A program made the translations under genes and the position numbers. Under the pieces are notes generated by a model. That model saw only the letters and a program-made list of their open reading frames with translations, had not been told where the DNA came from and made no database searches. From Palsa-744 sp036498265 (GTDB lineage: Bacteria > Actinomycetota > Thermoleophilia > Solirubrobacterales > Solirubrobacteraceae): DNA of 64,000 bases. Of the stretch, positions 1-8,684 are shown piece by piece (position 1 is the first letter of the stretch; each line of letters starts with the position of its first letter). The DNA lies in the NCBI GenBank assembly GCA_036498265.1, contig DASYFT010000026.1, positions 1-64,000 on the forward strand, read 5' to 3'.

Positions 1-855
1 CCGATCCGCGGCCCGCGCGCGCTGGGCGACAGCTGGCCGCGCTTCTGGCATCTCGCCTACAACATCGCGCGCAGCGAATTCAAATTGAAGTTCTTCGGCT
101 CGGCGCTCGGCTACCTGTGGCAGGTCATGCGCCCGCTTCTCCTCTTCGGAGTTCTCTACGTCTTCTTCGTGCTGGTGTTCGAAGTGAACAAGGCAAAAGG
201 CGCAGCGGCCGACTTCTACGGTGTTCAGCTGCTCGCCTCGATCGTCCTGTTCACCTGCTTCGGCGAAGCGACCAGCGGAGCGGTTCGCAGCGTGGTCGAC
301 AGGGAGAACCTGGTTCGCAAGATCCAGTTCCCGAGGCTCGCGATACCCATCTCGGTGGTGCTGCTGGCGCTGTTCAACCTCGGCTTGAACCTTGCCGTGG
401 TCATGGTCTTCGCGCTCGCCGAAGGCGTGAAGCCGATGCTCAGCTGGCTGGAGCTGCCGCTGATCATCCTGATGCTCACGGCGCTGACGACGGGGGTGGC
501 AATGCTGCTCTCGGCGCTGTTCGTGCGCTTCCGCGACATCTCGCCGATCTGGGAAGTGCTGAGCCAGATCCTGTTCTACTCCGCGCCCGTGATCATCCCC
601 GCCGAAGTGGTCCGCGAAAAGCTCGCGCACGGGAGCCTCGACCACTTCCTCTACCACCTCTACACCCTCAACCCGCTCGTAGCGATCTTCCAGCAGTTCC
701 GCCACGCGATGATCAACCCCTCGGTGCTGAGCGCCGGGCAGATAATGGGCAGCTGGCTGGACCTGCTCGAGCCGCTGGCACTCGTGGCGGCGATCCTCAT
801 CATCGGCTTCTGGGTCTTCAACCGCGAAGCGCCACACATCGCCGAGGACCTCTAG
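1..855 (+). CDS. ABC-2 type polysaccharide export permease (5' end cut by window)
   Basis: This is the membrane subunit of an ABC exporter of the Wzm/TagG type, which moves lipid-linked polysaccharide across the cytoplasmic membrane. The reading frame is open from base 1. The upstream residues (WPRFWHLAYNIARSEFK) match the cytoplasmic lead-in of this family, so the TTG at 85 is not the true start and the gene is truncated by the window edge. About six hydrophobic segments follow, with the usual GYLWQVMRPLL stretch entering the first and FRDISPIW in the middle. The partner ATPase is not in the window; it may lie to the left. The stop TAG shares the tetramer CTAG with the stop of the convergent glycosyltransferase gene. 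Glutamate is mostly GAA here, unlike most neighbours. Confidence 0.85.
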   Translation, partial: PIRGPRALGDSWPRFWHLAYNIARSEFKLKFFGSALGYLWQVMRPLLLFGVLYVFFVLVFEVNKAKGAAADFYGVQLLASIVLFTCFGEATSGAVRSVVDRENLVRKIQFPRLAIPISVVLLALFNLGLNLAVVMVFALAEGVKPMLSWLELPLIILMLTALTTGVAMLLSALFVRFRDISPIWEVLSQILFYSAPVIIPAEVVREKLAHGSLDHFLYHLYTLNPLVAIFQQFRHAMINPSVLSAGQIMGSWLDLLEPLALVAAILIIGFWVFNREAPHIAEDL

Positions 856-2975
856 GCCGGGAGCCCGGCAGCAAGCTCGCCCGCCACGGCCATTCGTCGT
901 GCGCCGGCCACGCGCCTGAAGAAGCCCTCGAGCGCGTCGATGCGGATCTCCCAGGCGTAGTCCTGCGCAGTGCGCAACCCCGCCTCTCCCAACCGCGCCC
1001 GGAGCTCGGGATCGGCGAGCAGCAGCCGCAGCGCGGCGCTCACGGATTCCACGTTCGGCTCCGGCATCAGGCAGTTGACCTGATCGACGCAGAAGTCGCG
1101 GTTGCCGTGCGCGTCGGTGCACACCACGGCGGCCCCGGTGGCCATGGCCTCGAGCGGTGGCAGCGCGAACCCCTCGTGGGTGGAGGTCTGGACGAAGACC
1201 GTCGCCTGGCAGAGCAGCGCGTTGACCTCCCCGTCGTCGGGTGAGTCGACGTAACGGATGCCCTCGCCCTCCGCAACCTCCGGCTCGATCCCGAACAGGC
1301 AGAGCTCGGGCCGTGGCTGCTCGAGCGCCCTCCAGGCCGCAAGCGTCAGCGGGAGGTTCTTCAGGGGATTGGATCGACCGAGGGCGAGCACCATGTCCTC
1401 GCGGCGGCTCACGTCGGTGCGCGGGCGGAAGTTCTCCAGATCGATGCCCGGCGGTATCAGCTCGGCGTCGAGGCCCAGCTCCCGCAGGCGCTCGCGGTTC
1501 CACGAGGAGATCGTCATGTAGCGGAACTCCGGCCTGTAGCTGTCGAGGACGGCGTGCCGGGCACGCTCGTGGTCGGGGTAGTAGGAGGTCTCGATGTCCT
1601 GCACGAAGTACACGGGTATCCCGCGCGGGATGCTGGCCCGCCAGACCGGCACCGCCGTCATCCACCAGGTGGCCACCTTGATGGCATCGACCTCGGCAAG
1701 CGCGCGGGAGAGCTCGTGGTAATCGGCGAAGCTCCGCACCGGGACGCGTAGCTCGAACCAGTCAGGCGGGGAGCCGAGCGTGTACAGCGAGGCGTCATGT
1801 CCGCGGTCGGCGAGCCTGTTGAGGTGCTCGAAGATGTCGCGGTGGCCACCGCCGACGCCGGTGTCCTCTGTCACGTAGACGATCCGCAGCGGCCCGGCCC
1901 CCGCCCCATCGGCGGGACGGCCGTCGGCCCCATCCGCCAGACGGCCGGCTGCCCCATCCGCATGGCGGTCGACGCCGGCGACGTCGCGAGTGCCTGCGGC
2001 AACCGACCGCGCGTCGAAGAAGTCAGACCAGCGCTCCCAGAACAGCCGCTGGGAGGCGAGCTCGCGCTCTCCCTGCTCGGACCCGCGCGTGGCCGACTCG
2101 TGATGGACGAGCTGCGCGGCGGGGAAGTAGATCACGCGAAATCCCGCGCACCATGCCCGCAGACAGAAGTCGACATCCTCGTAGGCCATGCCGTAGGACT
2201 CCTCCAGGAGGCCCACCTCGTCGAAGACCTCGCGGCGAACGTACATGCAGGCGCCGGTGACAGCCAGCGACGGGCTGGTCTGATCCGCAGGTCCCCATCC
2301 GGCCGGCTTGAAGCGGTAGCGGTGGTCGAACCACTCGGGCCGGTCGCGGTTGCGCACGGTGCCGCCGAACTGGATCCGCCCGTCGGGATACTGGAGCTGC
2401 GCGCCGACTATCCCGATGTCCTCGTAGCGATGTGCGGCGTACTGCAGGCACTGGAGCCAGCTCGGCAGCGCCTCCATGTCGGAGTTCAGCACGACGACGT
2501 CGCGGGACCGGTCGGACGCTCGCAGGCCGCGGTTGACGTTCGCGGCGAAGCCGCCGTTCTGCTCGGACGCGAGGACCTCGATGCCGCCGATGCTGCGCAG
2601 TGCATCCAGGTGCTCGGCCCCGCTGCAGTCGTCGCTCACGATCACGCGTGCCATCCCGCGCGGAACCGTCTTGGCGATGCTGCGCACGAGCTTTCGCACG
2701 CGCTCGGCGTCCCGATAGCTGGGGATCACGATGTCCACCGGCCGTCCGTTCTCGCGGTACCAGTCGACCGCGCGGCGCAGTTCCTGGTCGCGTGCGTGCG
2801 TGCGCAGCCGCAGGCGCCGGGCCAGCGGCGTGAAGCGCAACGGGAACGTGACGAGCCGGAAGAGGATGGTGCGCAGGCCGAAGTACCGGTACGTGAGGTA
2901 GATCCGCCGTCTCAGGTTCGCGAGGGGACCGAGCGGGCGTCCCTCGGTGGCGCTGTCGTCGCTGGAGCGTGTCAT
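852..2975 (-). CDS. two-domain glycosyltransferase, GT2 fused to GT4
   Basis: A 707-residue protein with two glycosyltransferases. The N-terminal GT2 (GT-A fold) spans about residues 78-300, with DIVIPSYRD, the metal-binding NSDME near 164 and YEDVDF near 265. A GT4 (GT-B fold) spans about 362-690, with the E-x7-E type motif HEGFALPPLEAMATG near its end. The linker (about 331-361) is made of imperfect ADGAxGR repeats, mirrored by a 24-bp DNA repeat. The start at 2975 is chosen because its ATG overlaps the stop of the upstream gene (ATGA). Longer in-frame extension upstream is Arg/Ala-rich and lies over the neighbouring gene. It is the last gene of a four-gene operon and probably adds two successive sugars to a surface glycan. 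Substrates cannot be read from sequence. Confidence 0.88.
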   Translation of the reverse strand: MTRSSDDSATEGRPLGPLANLRRRIYLTYRYFGLRTILFRLVTFPLRFTPLARRLRLRTHARDQELRRAVDWYRENGRPVDIVIPSYRDAERVRKLVRSIAKTVPRGMARVIVSDDCSGAEHLDALRSIGGIEVLASEQNGGFAANVNRGLRASDRSRDVVVLNSDMEALPSWLQCLQYAAHRYEDIGIVGAQLQYPDGRIQFGGTVRNRDRPEWFDHRYRFKPAGWGPADQTSPSLAVTGACMYVRREVFDEVGLLEESYGMAYEDVDFCLRAWCAGFRVIYFPAAQLVHHESATRGSEQGERELASQRLFWERWSDFFDARSVAAGTRDVAGVDRHADGAAGRLADGADGRPADGAGAGPLRIVYVTEDTGVGGGHRDIFEHLNRLADRGHDASLYTLGSPPDWFELRVPVRSFADYHELSRALAEVDAIKVATWWMTAVPVWRASIPRGIPVYFVQDIETSYYPDHERARHAVLDSYRPEFRYMTISSWNRERLRELGLDAELIPPGIDLENFRPRTDVSRREDMVLALGRSNPLKNLPLTLAAWRALEQPRPELCLFGIEPEVAEGEGIRYVDSPDDGEVNALLCQATVFVQTSTHEGFALPPLEAMATGAAVVCTDAHGNRDFCVDQVNCLMPEPNVESVSAALRLLLADPELRARLGEAGLRTAQDYAWEIRIDALEGFFRRVAGARRMAVAGELAAGLPA
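1903..1968. repeat. 24-bp tandem repeat, about 2.75 copies
   Basis: Copies begin at 1903, 1927 and 1951, each opening with GCCCCATC on the plus strand. They sit inside the GT2-GT4 fusion gene and encode the Ala/Asp/Gly-rich linker between its two catalytic domains. The period is a multiple of three, so copy-number change would keep the frame. Confidence 0.75.
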
Positions 2976-4036
2976 CGGTGTCGGGGTCCGTCCTTGTCGA
3001 GGTCCAGCGCAGCGAAGCCGCCGCGTCGCTCGAGCGACAGCCGCCGCCGTGCGGCCGCCGGGATGCGGTCCGCGCGCGAGCCCAGAAGCGCGCCGGCGAG
3101 GCAGACCGTCTGGTGCCGTCCGACCGCGGCGAGCGTCGCTCCCCGCCGACCCCTGCTCGCCCCCTCGCGGCCGAGCTCTCGCCGGGCGTGCCCGACGGCC
3201 CCCCGCAGCTGGCCGAGCAGCCGCACCGGGGACGCCGGCTCGCGCCAGCCGTAGACCTCGAGCAGCGCGCGCCACTCGTCGAAGCAGCGGCGCAGCTGCT
3301 CCCCTGTCGTGTAGTCGTGTGAGTGGATCACCGCGGCCTCGGGGACGAACGCCTTCGCGTAGCCGGCGCGCATCATGTCGATCGCGAGCACGCGGTCCTC
3401 AGCAGAGGAGACCTCGCGGAACGGGACCCGCTCCCAAGCGGGGCGCCATACGCAGGCGTTTGCGTCCGAGAGGAACCCCCGCCGGCCGATCAGCTCGAGC
3501 GTAGGCGCCGACCGCTCGTGCGCGGCGAGACGCTCGACCCGCGGGACTCCGTCCTCGGAGAGAGACGCGAACCACCGCTCGAGCTCGTAGCGCACGGGGG
3601 CGGGGGCGTCGGGCCGTGGGCGGTAGGGGCCGTAGACGATCGCAACGTCGGGCGCCAGCCCGAAGCCCTCGAGCAACCGCTCCAGCCAGCGCTCGTCGGC
3701 GGGCTCGGAGTCCTGGCTCAGCAGCGCCACGTGGGCGCCGCTGGTCGCATCCATGAGCCTGTTTCGCACGCCGCCGTGAGAGAAGAGCGAGTGGGGGATC
3801 TCGATGACCGTGGCGCCGTGCTCCCGCGCGAGATCCACCGAGCCGTCGCTGGAGCCGGAGTCGCAGATGACCAGCTCGTGATCGACGCTCTGCCTCGCGA
3901 GGGCCCGCAGGACTCCCCCGAAGAGCTCCCCACCGTCGCGCACGGGAATGCCCACGCTCACCGTGGGCACGGGCCGGGACGCCGAGTCGGCGCTCATGCG
4001 TGCGGCCGGGTCATCGGGTGGCGGGTGGTCATGCAT
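2972..4036 (-). CDS. GT2 family glycosyltransferase, rhamnosyltransferase-like
   Basis: An inverting GT-A glycosyltransferase of about 354 residues. The nucleotide-binding start VSVGIPVRDGG is near residue 26, followed by CDSGSSDGS and SQDSEP, which sits where the DxD metal motif normally is. HSHDYT near the end of the catalytic domain resembles bacterial rhamnosyltransferases. The C-terminal 80 residues are Arg-rich and low in recognisable motif. The ATG at 4036 overlaps the upstream stop by 8 bases; a second ATG at 3997 (MSADSAS) is an equally possible start. The stop overlaps the next start by ATGA, indicating coupled translation. The family is clear; the sugar donor is inferred only. Confidence 0.83.
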   Translation of the reverse strand: MHDHPPPDDPAARMSADSASRPVPTVSVGIPVRDGGELFGGVLRALARQSVDHELVICDSGSSDGSVDLAREHGATVIEIPHSLFSHGGVRNRLMDATSGAHVALLSQDSEPADERWLERLLEGFGLAPDVAIVYGPYRPRPDAPAPVRYELERWFASLSEDGVPRVERLAAHERSAPTLELIGRRGFLSDANACVWRPAWERVPFREVSSAEDRVLAIDMMRAGYAKAFVPEAAVIHSHDYTTGEQLRRCFDEWRALLEVYGWREPASPVRLLGQLRGAVGHARRELGREGASRGRRGATLAAVGRHQTVCLAGALLGSRADRIPAAARRRLSLERRGGFAALDLDKDGPRHR

Positions 4037-6206
4037 AGAACGTGGTCATGGTCAGCAGCTGTGAGGCATAGCTGAACCCGAGCATGATGACGAGCAGCCC
4101 GACGCCCGCGCACAGCATCCGGCGTCGCCCGAAAGCGTGCAGGGCGCCGACCACGAGCACGGCGAGCGGGGCGATGGCGGGGAACGCATAGCGTCCGAAT
4201 TCCGCGATCACCGCGCGGGCACCGGTCGTGTAGAAGGCCGCCTCGAAGCCCGCGACGACGGCGATCGGCATCAGCGCCACGAGCCCCACCTCGATCCAGT
4301 TGCGGCGCACGAAGCTCCACTCGGTTCGCAGGGCGATGAGCCCCAGCACGAGGGTCAGCAGCATCACAGCCAGGATCACGGAGTAGACCCAGGGCGGGAA
4401 GAGCACGTCGTACCAGCCGAATGCTGCCCACCCCCGCTTGACGAAGATCGTGACCGCCGGTATCCCGGGCTGCTCGAAGTGCGGCGCCATGAAGGACAGG
4501 CGAGGGAGGAACACCTCCCACAGGTAGCCGAGATAGCCGAGCGGGTGGGCAATGACTTCGTGCAAGGCGCCCGAGGGAGACGAAGTCTGCGCGGTCGGCG
4601 CCCCGGCCGAGTTTCGGAACACTCCGGCGAGGTGCACCGAGATCTCGCGCAGCGCGAGCGCCGTCGCCGCGAGCACGCCGAGGCCGGCGAGGTCAGCGCG
4701 ACGATGATGCCGCCATAGCGTCGCGACCAGCGCCACCGCAGCGACCGGATAGAGCGAGTAGGCGGTCCCCTTGATGATCGGCAGGGCGATCAGGAGCAGC
4801 CCAGCAAGCGCTCCGAGGCGCAGCGTGATCCCGCGGCGCACGATCAGGATGAGCAGCAGCTCGAACCCCGCCGCGGCCGCATTGACCCCGACGTCGTTGT
4901 TGACCGAGCCCGAGATGAACCCGTACATCGGCTCGTATGCGACCAGCAGGCCGGCGAGCACGGCGAGCCACGGCCGGCCCGGCGCGAGCTCCCGGGCGAG
5001 CAGGAAGGCGAACACCACCGTGAGGGCTCCGATCAGCGCCGAGGTCAGGCGCATCAGGGTCAGCTGGTCCAGGGGAGAGCTCGACGCAAGCGCATACGCC
5101 GGCACGAGCGCCGCGTAGTAGATCGCTCCGTGGGTCGCCGCCGTCTCGTTGCCCCCGCCGTCGGAGGCGCTCAGATGCAGCTGGGCGACCTGAGCCCGGT
5201 AGCGCTGCTGCTGGGCGACGTTCCATGGCGGGCGCGTGTCCCCGATCTGGTGGTCGGTGATGAAGCTCATGTCGTCGAGGGCCAGCGCCTCCGTGCTGGC
5301 CCAGCGCCCGAGCGGGGAGGCGGGGTCCCGCGACGGCGCTTCGCCGCGTTCCACCAGCGACTGCGTGTAGGCGAAGTGATCGACCTCGTCGGGAGCCTGG
5401 AAGGGAGGCGTGATGAGCGACCAGCAGATGAAGTTGATGGCGGCGATCGCGAAGAGCGACGCGGCCATTCGCCTGCTGCCGATCAGGCCGCCGGCCGCCG
5501 CCACCGCGAGGCAGCGCACGGAGGCCAGCGCCAGCGCCGGGAGCACGACGAGCAGGATCAGGACATAGAGCCATGGGCCGATGAAGCCGGGACGGAACAG
5601 CGAAGCGCGCCGGAGCGTCGAGCCGATCCTCGAGAGGTAGCTCCGCTTCGCTCCCGCGGGCGGCAGGTACCAGACGGCGATGCGCCCGAGCAGCGGGATC
5701 CCGCCAACCGTCGGCGGGCGCGAGGCCGGGATTTTGGTGAGCGGCGTACCGCCCCAGTTGACGACGCCGGCGGCCGTCACGCAAACCGTCGCGAGCCGCC
5801 CGCCCGGGTCGGCCTTCAGCTCGGGGATTCGGAAGTCGACGGTGCTCAGACGGCTCGGAGGCAGGGCAACGGGGCCGAGCGCGCTGCCGATGACGCGTGT
5901 CCGTCCGTCGAACGTGAGCGCCATCCTGAGCGCCGGGCGGACGGCCGTGGGCGACATGAGCTGCAGGCGGATCCGCCCCGTGCCGGCCGGGAGTTCGAGC
6001 CCCGGGACGCAGAGCGGCTTGCCGGCGGGCGTGGGGCTGATGAACGAGTAGACCTCGACGTTGTCGGTGCCCGTGTAGTAGTCACGCGGGTGCAGGAGGT
6101 AGAACGCGAGGAGCAGCAGGAGCGGGACGGCGACGACCGCGGCGGTACGCCACACGCGGCGATCGCCAGCGGACACCGCCGCCAGCAGCCGGCGGACGGA
6201 ATCCAC
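4029..6206 (-). CDS. DUF2142-type polytopic membrane protein
   Basis: A 725-residue integral membrane protein with one hydrophobic helix near residues 24-40, an extracytoplasmic beta-rich stretch to about 200, then roughly ten further membrane helices. The motif PPFQAPDEVDHF follows the third helix. It is typical of DUF2142 proteins, thought to be GT-C-like and found in polysaccharide and teichoic-type gene clusters; their function is not established. An acidic pair in an extracytoplasmic loop (PDEVDH) resembles the catalytic acidic motif of GT-C enzymes that use polyprenyl-phosphate sugars. The gene directly upstream encodes a polyprenol-phosphate-glycosyltransferase-like protein, which could supply such a donor; that link is inference. 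It starts 2 bp after the upstream stop. Confidence 0.8.
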   Translation of the reverse strand: MDSVRRLLAAVSAGDRRVWRTAAVVAVPLLLLLAFYLLHPRDYYTGTDNVEVYSFISPTPAGKPLCVPGLELPAGTGRIRLQLMSPTAVRPALRMALTFDGRTRVIGSALGPVALPPSRLSTVDFRIPELKADPGGRLATVCVTAAGVVNWGGTPLTKIPASRPPTVGGIPLLGRIAVWYLPPAGAKRSYLSRIGSTLRRASLFRPGFIGPWLYVLILLVVLPALALASVRCLAVAAAGGLIGSRRMAASLFAIAAINFICWSLITPPFQAPDEVDHFAYTQSLVERGEAPSRDPASPLGRWASTEALALDDMSFITDHQIGDTRPPWNVAQQQRYRAQVAQLHLSASDGGGNETAATHGAIYYAALVPAYALASSSPLDQLTLMRLTSALIGALTVVFAFLLARELAPGRPWLAVLAGLLVAYEPMYGFISGSVNNDVGVNAAAAGFELLLILIVRRGITLRLGALAGLLLIALPIIKGTAYSLYPVAAVALVATLWRHHRRADLAGLGVLAATALALREISVHLAGVFRNSAGAPTAQTSSPSGALHEVIAHPLGYLGYLWEVFLPRLSFMAPHFEQPGIPAVTIFVKRGWAAFGWYDVLFPPWVYSVILAVMLLTLVLGLIALRTEWSFVRRNWIEVGLVALMPIAVVAGFEAAFYTTGARAVIAEFGRYAFPAIAPLAVLVVGALHAFGRRRMLCAGVGLLVIMLGFSYASQLLTMTTFYA

Positions 6207-6208
6207 CC

Positions 6209-7417
6209 TCAGCGCCGGCGCAGACCGAGAATCGACAGCAGGAACGAGGAGAAGAAGATCTGGATCCCGACGATGACCACAGACGCAGCGACCACGGCCA
6301 GCCGCTCGTCGGCGAGGGAGCCGAACCCATGCGAGATCCAGGTGCCGACGATGATGCCGCCCATCACGATGCCTATCAACACGAACAGCCCGCCGAGCAG
6401 CAGTCCGTGCTCCAGGCGGAACCGGGCACGCATCCGATCGAACCAGGGGTCGCGCTCACCCATGAAGTAGGTGCCGTAGGCGTGCGCGCACAGGCCGAGC
6501 GCGAGCACCTGGGTTCCCACGATCATCAGCAGGGCGCCGCCGATCAGCGCGTGAAGACCCCAGGCTCGCCCGAAGAAGTTCAGCCCCGCGCCGACGAGGA
6601 TGACGATCAGCGCGCCGAAGCCCGCGAGCACCGCTCCCGGAACGATGAAGAGGTGGTTTGGGCTGTGCACGAGCAGGAAGCGCAGGTGCCGCCAGCCGTC
6701 GCGGAAGCTCGAGAGCTTGCTCTCACCGCCCCGCGGGTGGTACTGGATCGGGAACTCGGCGATCCGGAGTTTCTCCTTGGAGGCGCGGATGACCATCTCG
6801 GAGGCGAACTCCATGCCGGTCGTGCGGAGGTCGAGCCGCGGCAGGACGTCCCGCCGCACCGCCCGCATCCCGCAGTGCGCGTCGCTGATGCCCGTGCTGA
6901 AGAAGAGGTTCAGCAGGCCGGTCAGGATCGGGTTCCCCACGTACCTGTGCAGCCACGGCATCGCCCCCGGCTGGATGTTGTCCATGCGGTCGCCGATCGC
7001 CATCTCGGCACCCTGCTCGAGCGCCGCGACGAAGCGGGGGATCTCCTTGAAGTCATAGGTGAGGTCGGCGTCGGCCATCACGATGTAGCGCCCCGTGGAG
7101 GCGGCGAACCCGGCCAGATAGGCGCTTCCGTAGCCACGACGGCGCTCCACGACCACGCGCGCCCCCGCCTTGCTGGCCAGCTCGGCCGAGTTGTCGTCTG
7201 AGTCGTTGTCCGCGACCACCACCTCGAACGGCACGCCCATGCCCAGCAGGACCTCGCGGGCCGCGGTCACGCAGCGCTCGATGTTCTCGGCCTCGTTCAG
7301 GCACGGGATCACGACCGACACGAGGGGAGTCGGCTGGTCCTCGGCGTCCGGGAGGACAGGGGACCTTGTCTGGGCTGCAGTGCTCATCAGCTGGGCGACG
7401 GCTCCCCTCGTGACCAT
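6209..7417 (-). CDS. GT2 family glycosyltransferase, polyprenyl-phosphate type (DPM1/GtrB-like)
   Basis: A 402-residue membrane-anchored GT2. The catalytic domain (about residues 30-240) has SVVIPCLNEAENI, ADNDSDD and the metal motif MADADLTYD. Four hydrophobic segments follow in the C-terminal third. This layout matches enzymes that put a hexose on undecaprenyl or decaprenyl phosphate at the inner membrane face. It is the first gene of a four-gene minus-strand operon whose second gene is a GT-C-like membrane protein that could use such a lipid-linked donor (inference). An ATG at 7387 is an alternative start. The gene is divergent from the glycosyltransferase at 7518. Confidence 0.85.
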   Translation of the reverse strand: MVTRGAVAQLMSTAAQTRSPVLPDAEDQPTPLVSVVIPCLNEAENIERCVTAAREVLLGMGVPFEVVVADNDSDDNSAELASKAGARVVVERRRGYGSAYLAGFAASTGRYIVMADADLTYDFKEIPRFVAALEQGAEMAIGDRMDNIQPGAMPWLHRYVGNPILTGLLNLFFSTGISDAHCGMRAVRRDVLPRLDLRTTGMEFASEMVIRASKEKLRIAEFPIQYHPRGGESKLSSFRDGWRHLRFLLVHSPNHLFIVPGAVLAGFGALIVILVGAGLNFFGRAWGLHALIGGALLMIVGTQVLALGLCAHAYGTYFMGERDPWFDRMRARFRLEHGLLLGGLFVLIGIVMGGIIVGTWISHGFGSLADERLAVVAASVVIVGIQIFFSSFLLSILGLRRR

Positions 7418-7517
7418 GCGGGATCCGAGTCGTGCCGTTTATAACGCGCCAACGGGCGGAAAGTGGCGCGTTTCGAGTCGCGATCCTATCGCAAGGTCTG
7501 GCAGTCTCCCCGCGCAC

Positions 7518-8684
7518 ATGCGCATCTGCATCGTCTACGACTGCCTGTTCCCCTACACCGTCGGTGGCGGCGAGCGCTGGTATCGGAACCTCGCCGAGCG
7601 GCTGGCGCGCGAGGGCCACCAGGTGACCTACCTCACCCTCCGCCAGTGGGATCGCGGCGCTCGCGTGGACATCGACGAGCGCGTGGACGTTCGAACGGCC
7701 GGACCGCGCATGGCGCTCTACACCACCGGCGGAAGGAGACGGATCCTGCCGCCGCTGGTCTTCGGAGCGGGCGTCTTCCTGCATCTCCTGCGCCACGGCC
7801 GCCGCTACGACGTCGTCGATACCTGCGCGTTCCCCTACTTCTCGCTGCTGGCGGCGGCCCCGCTGGCGCCGGTGAAGCGGTTCAGGCTCGTGGTGGACTG
7901 GTTCGAGGTCTGGAGCGACGGCTATTGGCGCGAGTACCTCGGAGCGCTCGGCGGGCGCATCGGCGCGCTGGTGCAGCGGCTCTGCGCGCGCGTGCCCCAG
8001 CGGGCGTTCTGCTTCTCGCAGCTGCACGCCCGCCGGCTGGCCGCCGAGGGGCTGAGGGGGCCGGTGACCGTGCTGCGCGGGCTCTACACGGGGACGCTCG
8101 AGCCGACGGCCCCGCAGGGGTCCGAGCGGCTGGTGCTGTTCGCCGGACGACTCATTCCCGAGAAGCGGGTCACGCTCGCGGTCGCCGCGATCGCGGCGGC
8201 GGCCGAGCGCCTGAAGGGCCTGCGCGGCGAGATCGTAGGCGAAGGCCCCGACCGGGCCGCCCTGGACGCCGCGATCGTCTCCGGGGAGCTTCAGGACGTC
8301 GTGTCCGCCCCCGGCTTCGTGGACGCCGACGCGCTCGACGCGTCGATGCGACGGGCGCTGTGCATGCTCCTCACCTCGAGGCGCGAGGGGTACGGAATGG
8401 TCGTCGTCGAGGCGGCGTCGCGGGGCACACCGAGCGTCGTCGTGGCGGGCGAGGACAACGCCGCGACGGAGCTGATCGTGAAGGGCGTCAACGGCACCGT
8501 CGTCCAGAGCGCCGATCCACAGGCGATCGCCGACGCGATCGTGCGAGTCGACGAAGCCGGCCCCGCGCTGCGCGAGAGCACCGCCCGCTGGTTCGCCGAG
8601 AACGCGGACCGGCTCTCGCTCGAGTCGTCGCTGAGAACGGTGCTCGACGTCTACGACGCAGAGGGGTCGAGCGCGCGGCGGTAG
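7518..8684 (+). CDS. GT4 family glycosyltransferase
   Basis: A 388-residue retaining GT-B glycosyltransferase. The N-terminal domain has the glycine-rich acceptor loop CLFPYTVGGGERWYRNLA. The C-terminal domain opens with LVLFAGRLIPEKR and carries SRREGYGMVVVEAASRG, the family E-x7-E donor-binding motif. The start at 7518 is the first Met that gives the normal N-terminal strand MRICIVYD. An open frame extends upstream to 7170, but that lies over the divergent gene. The 3' end overlaps the convergent glycosyltransferase by 34 bp. It likely transfers a sugar during assembly of the same surface glycan; the donor is unknown. Confidence 0.87.
   Translation: MRICIVYDCLFPYTVGGGERWYRNLAERLAREGHQVTYLTLRQWDRGARVDIDERVDVRTAGPRMALYTTGGRRRILPPLVFGAGVFLHLLRHGRRYDVVDTCAFPYFSLLAAAPLAPVKRFRLVVDWFEVWSDGYWREYLGALGGRIGALVQRLCARVPQRAFCFSQLHARRLAAEGLRGPVTVLRGLYTGTLEPTAPQGSERLVLFAGRLIPEKRVTLAVAAIAAAAERLKGLRGEIVGEGPDRAALDAAIVSGELQDVVSAPGFVDADALDASMRRALCMLLTSRREGYGMVVVEAASRGTPSVVVAGEDNAATELIVKGVNGTVVQSADPQAIADAIVRVDEAGPALRESTARWFAENADRLSLESSLRTVLDVYDAEGSSARR

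Noticed and set aside
1797..3254. 485-codon plus-strand open frame opposite the GT fusion
   Set aside because: Shadow of a GC-rich gene; no motif and no ribosome site.
2976..3275. 100-residue N-terminal extension of the GT2-GT4 protein
   Set aside because: The extension is Arg/Ala/Gly-rich shadow sequence lying inside the neighbouring GT2 gene; the ATGA overlap at 2972-2975 gives a normal start.
5130..6470. 446-codon open frame on the plus strand
   Set aside because: It is antisense to the DUF2142 and GT2 genes, is dominated by Arg/Asp/Glu and has no domain; a GC-rich artefact.
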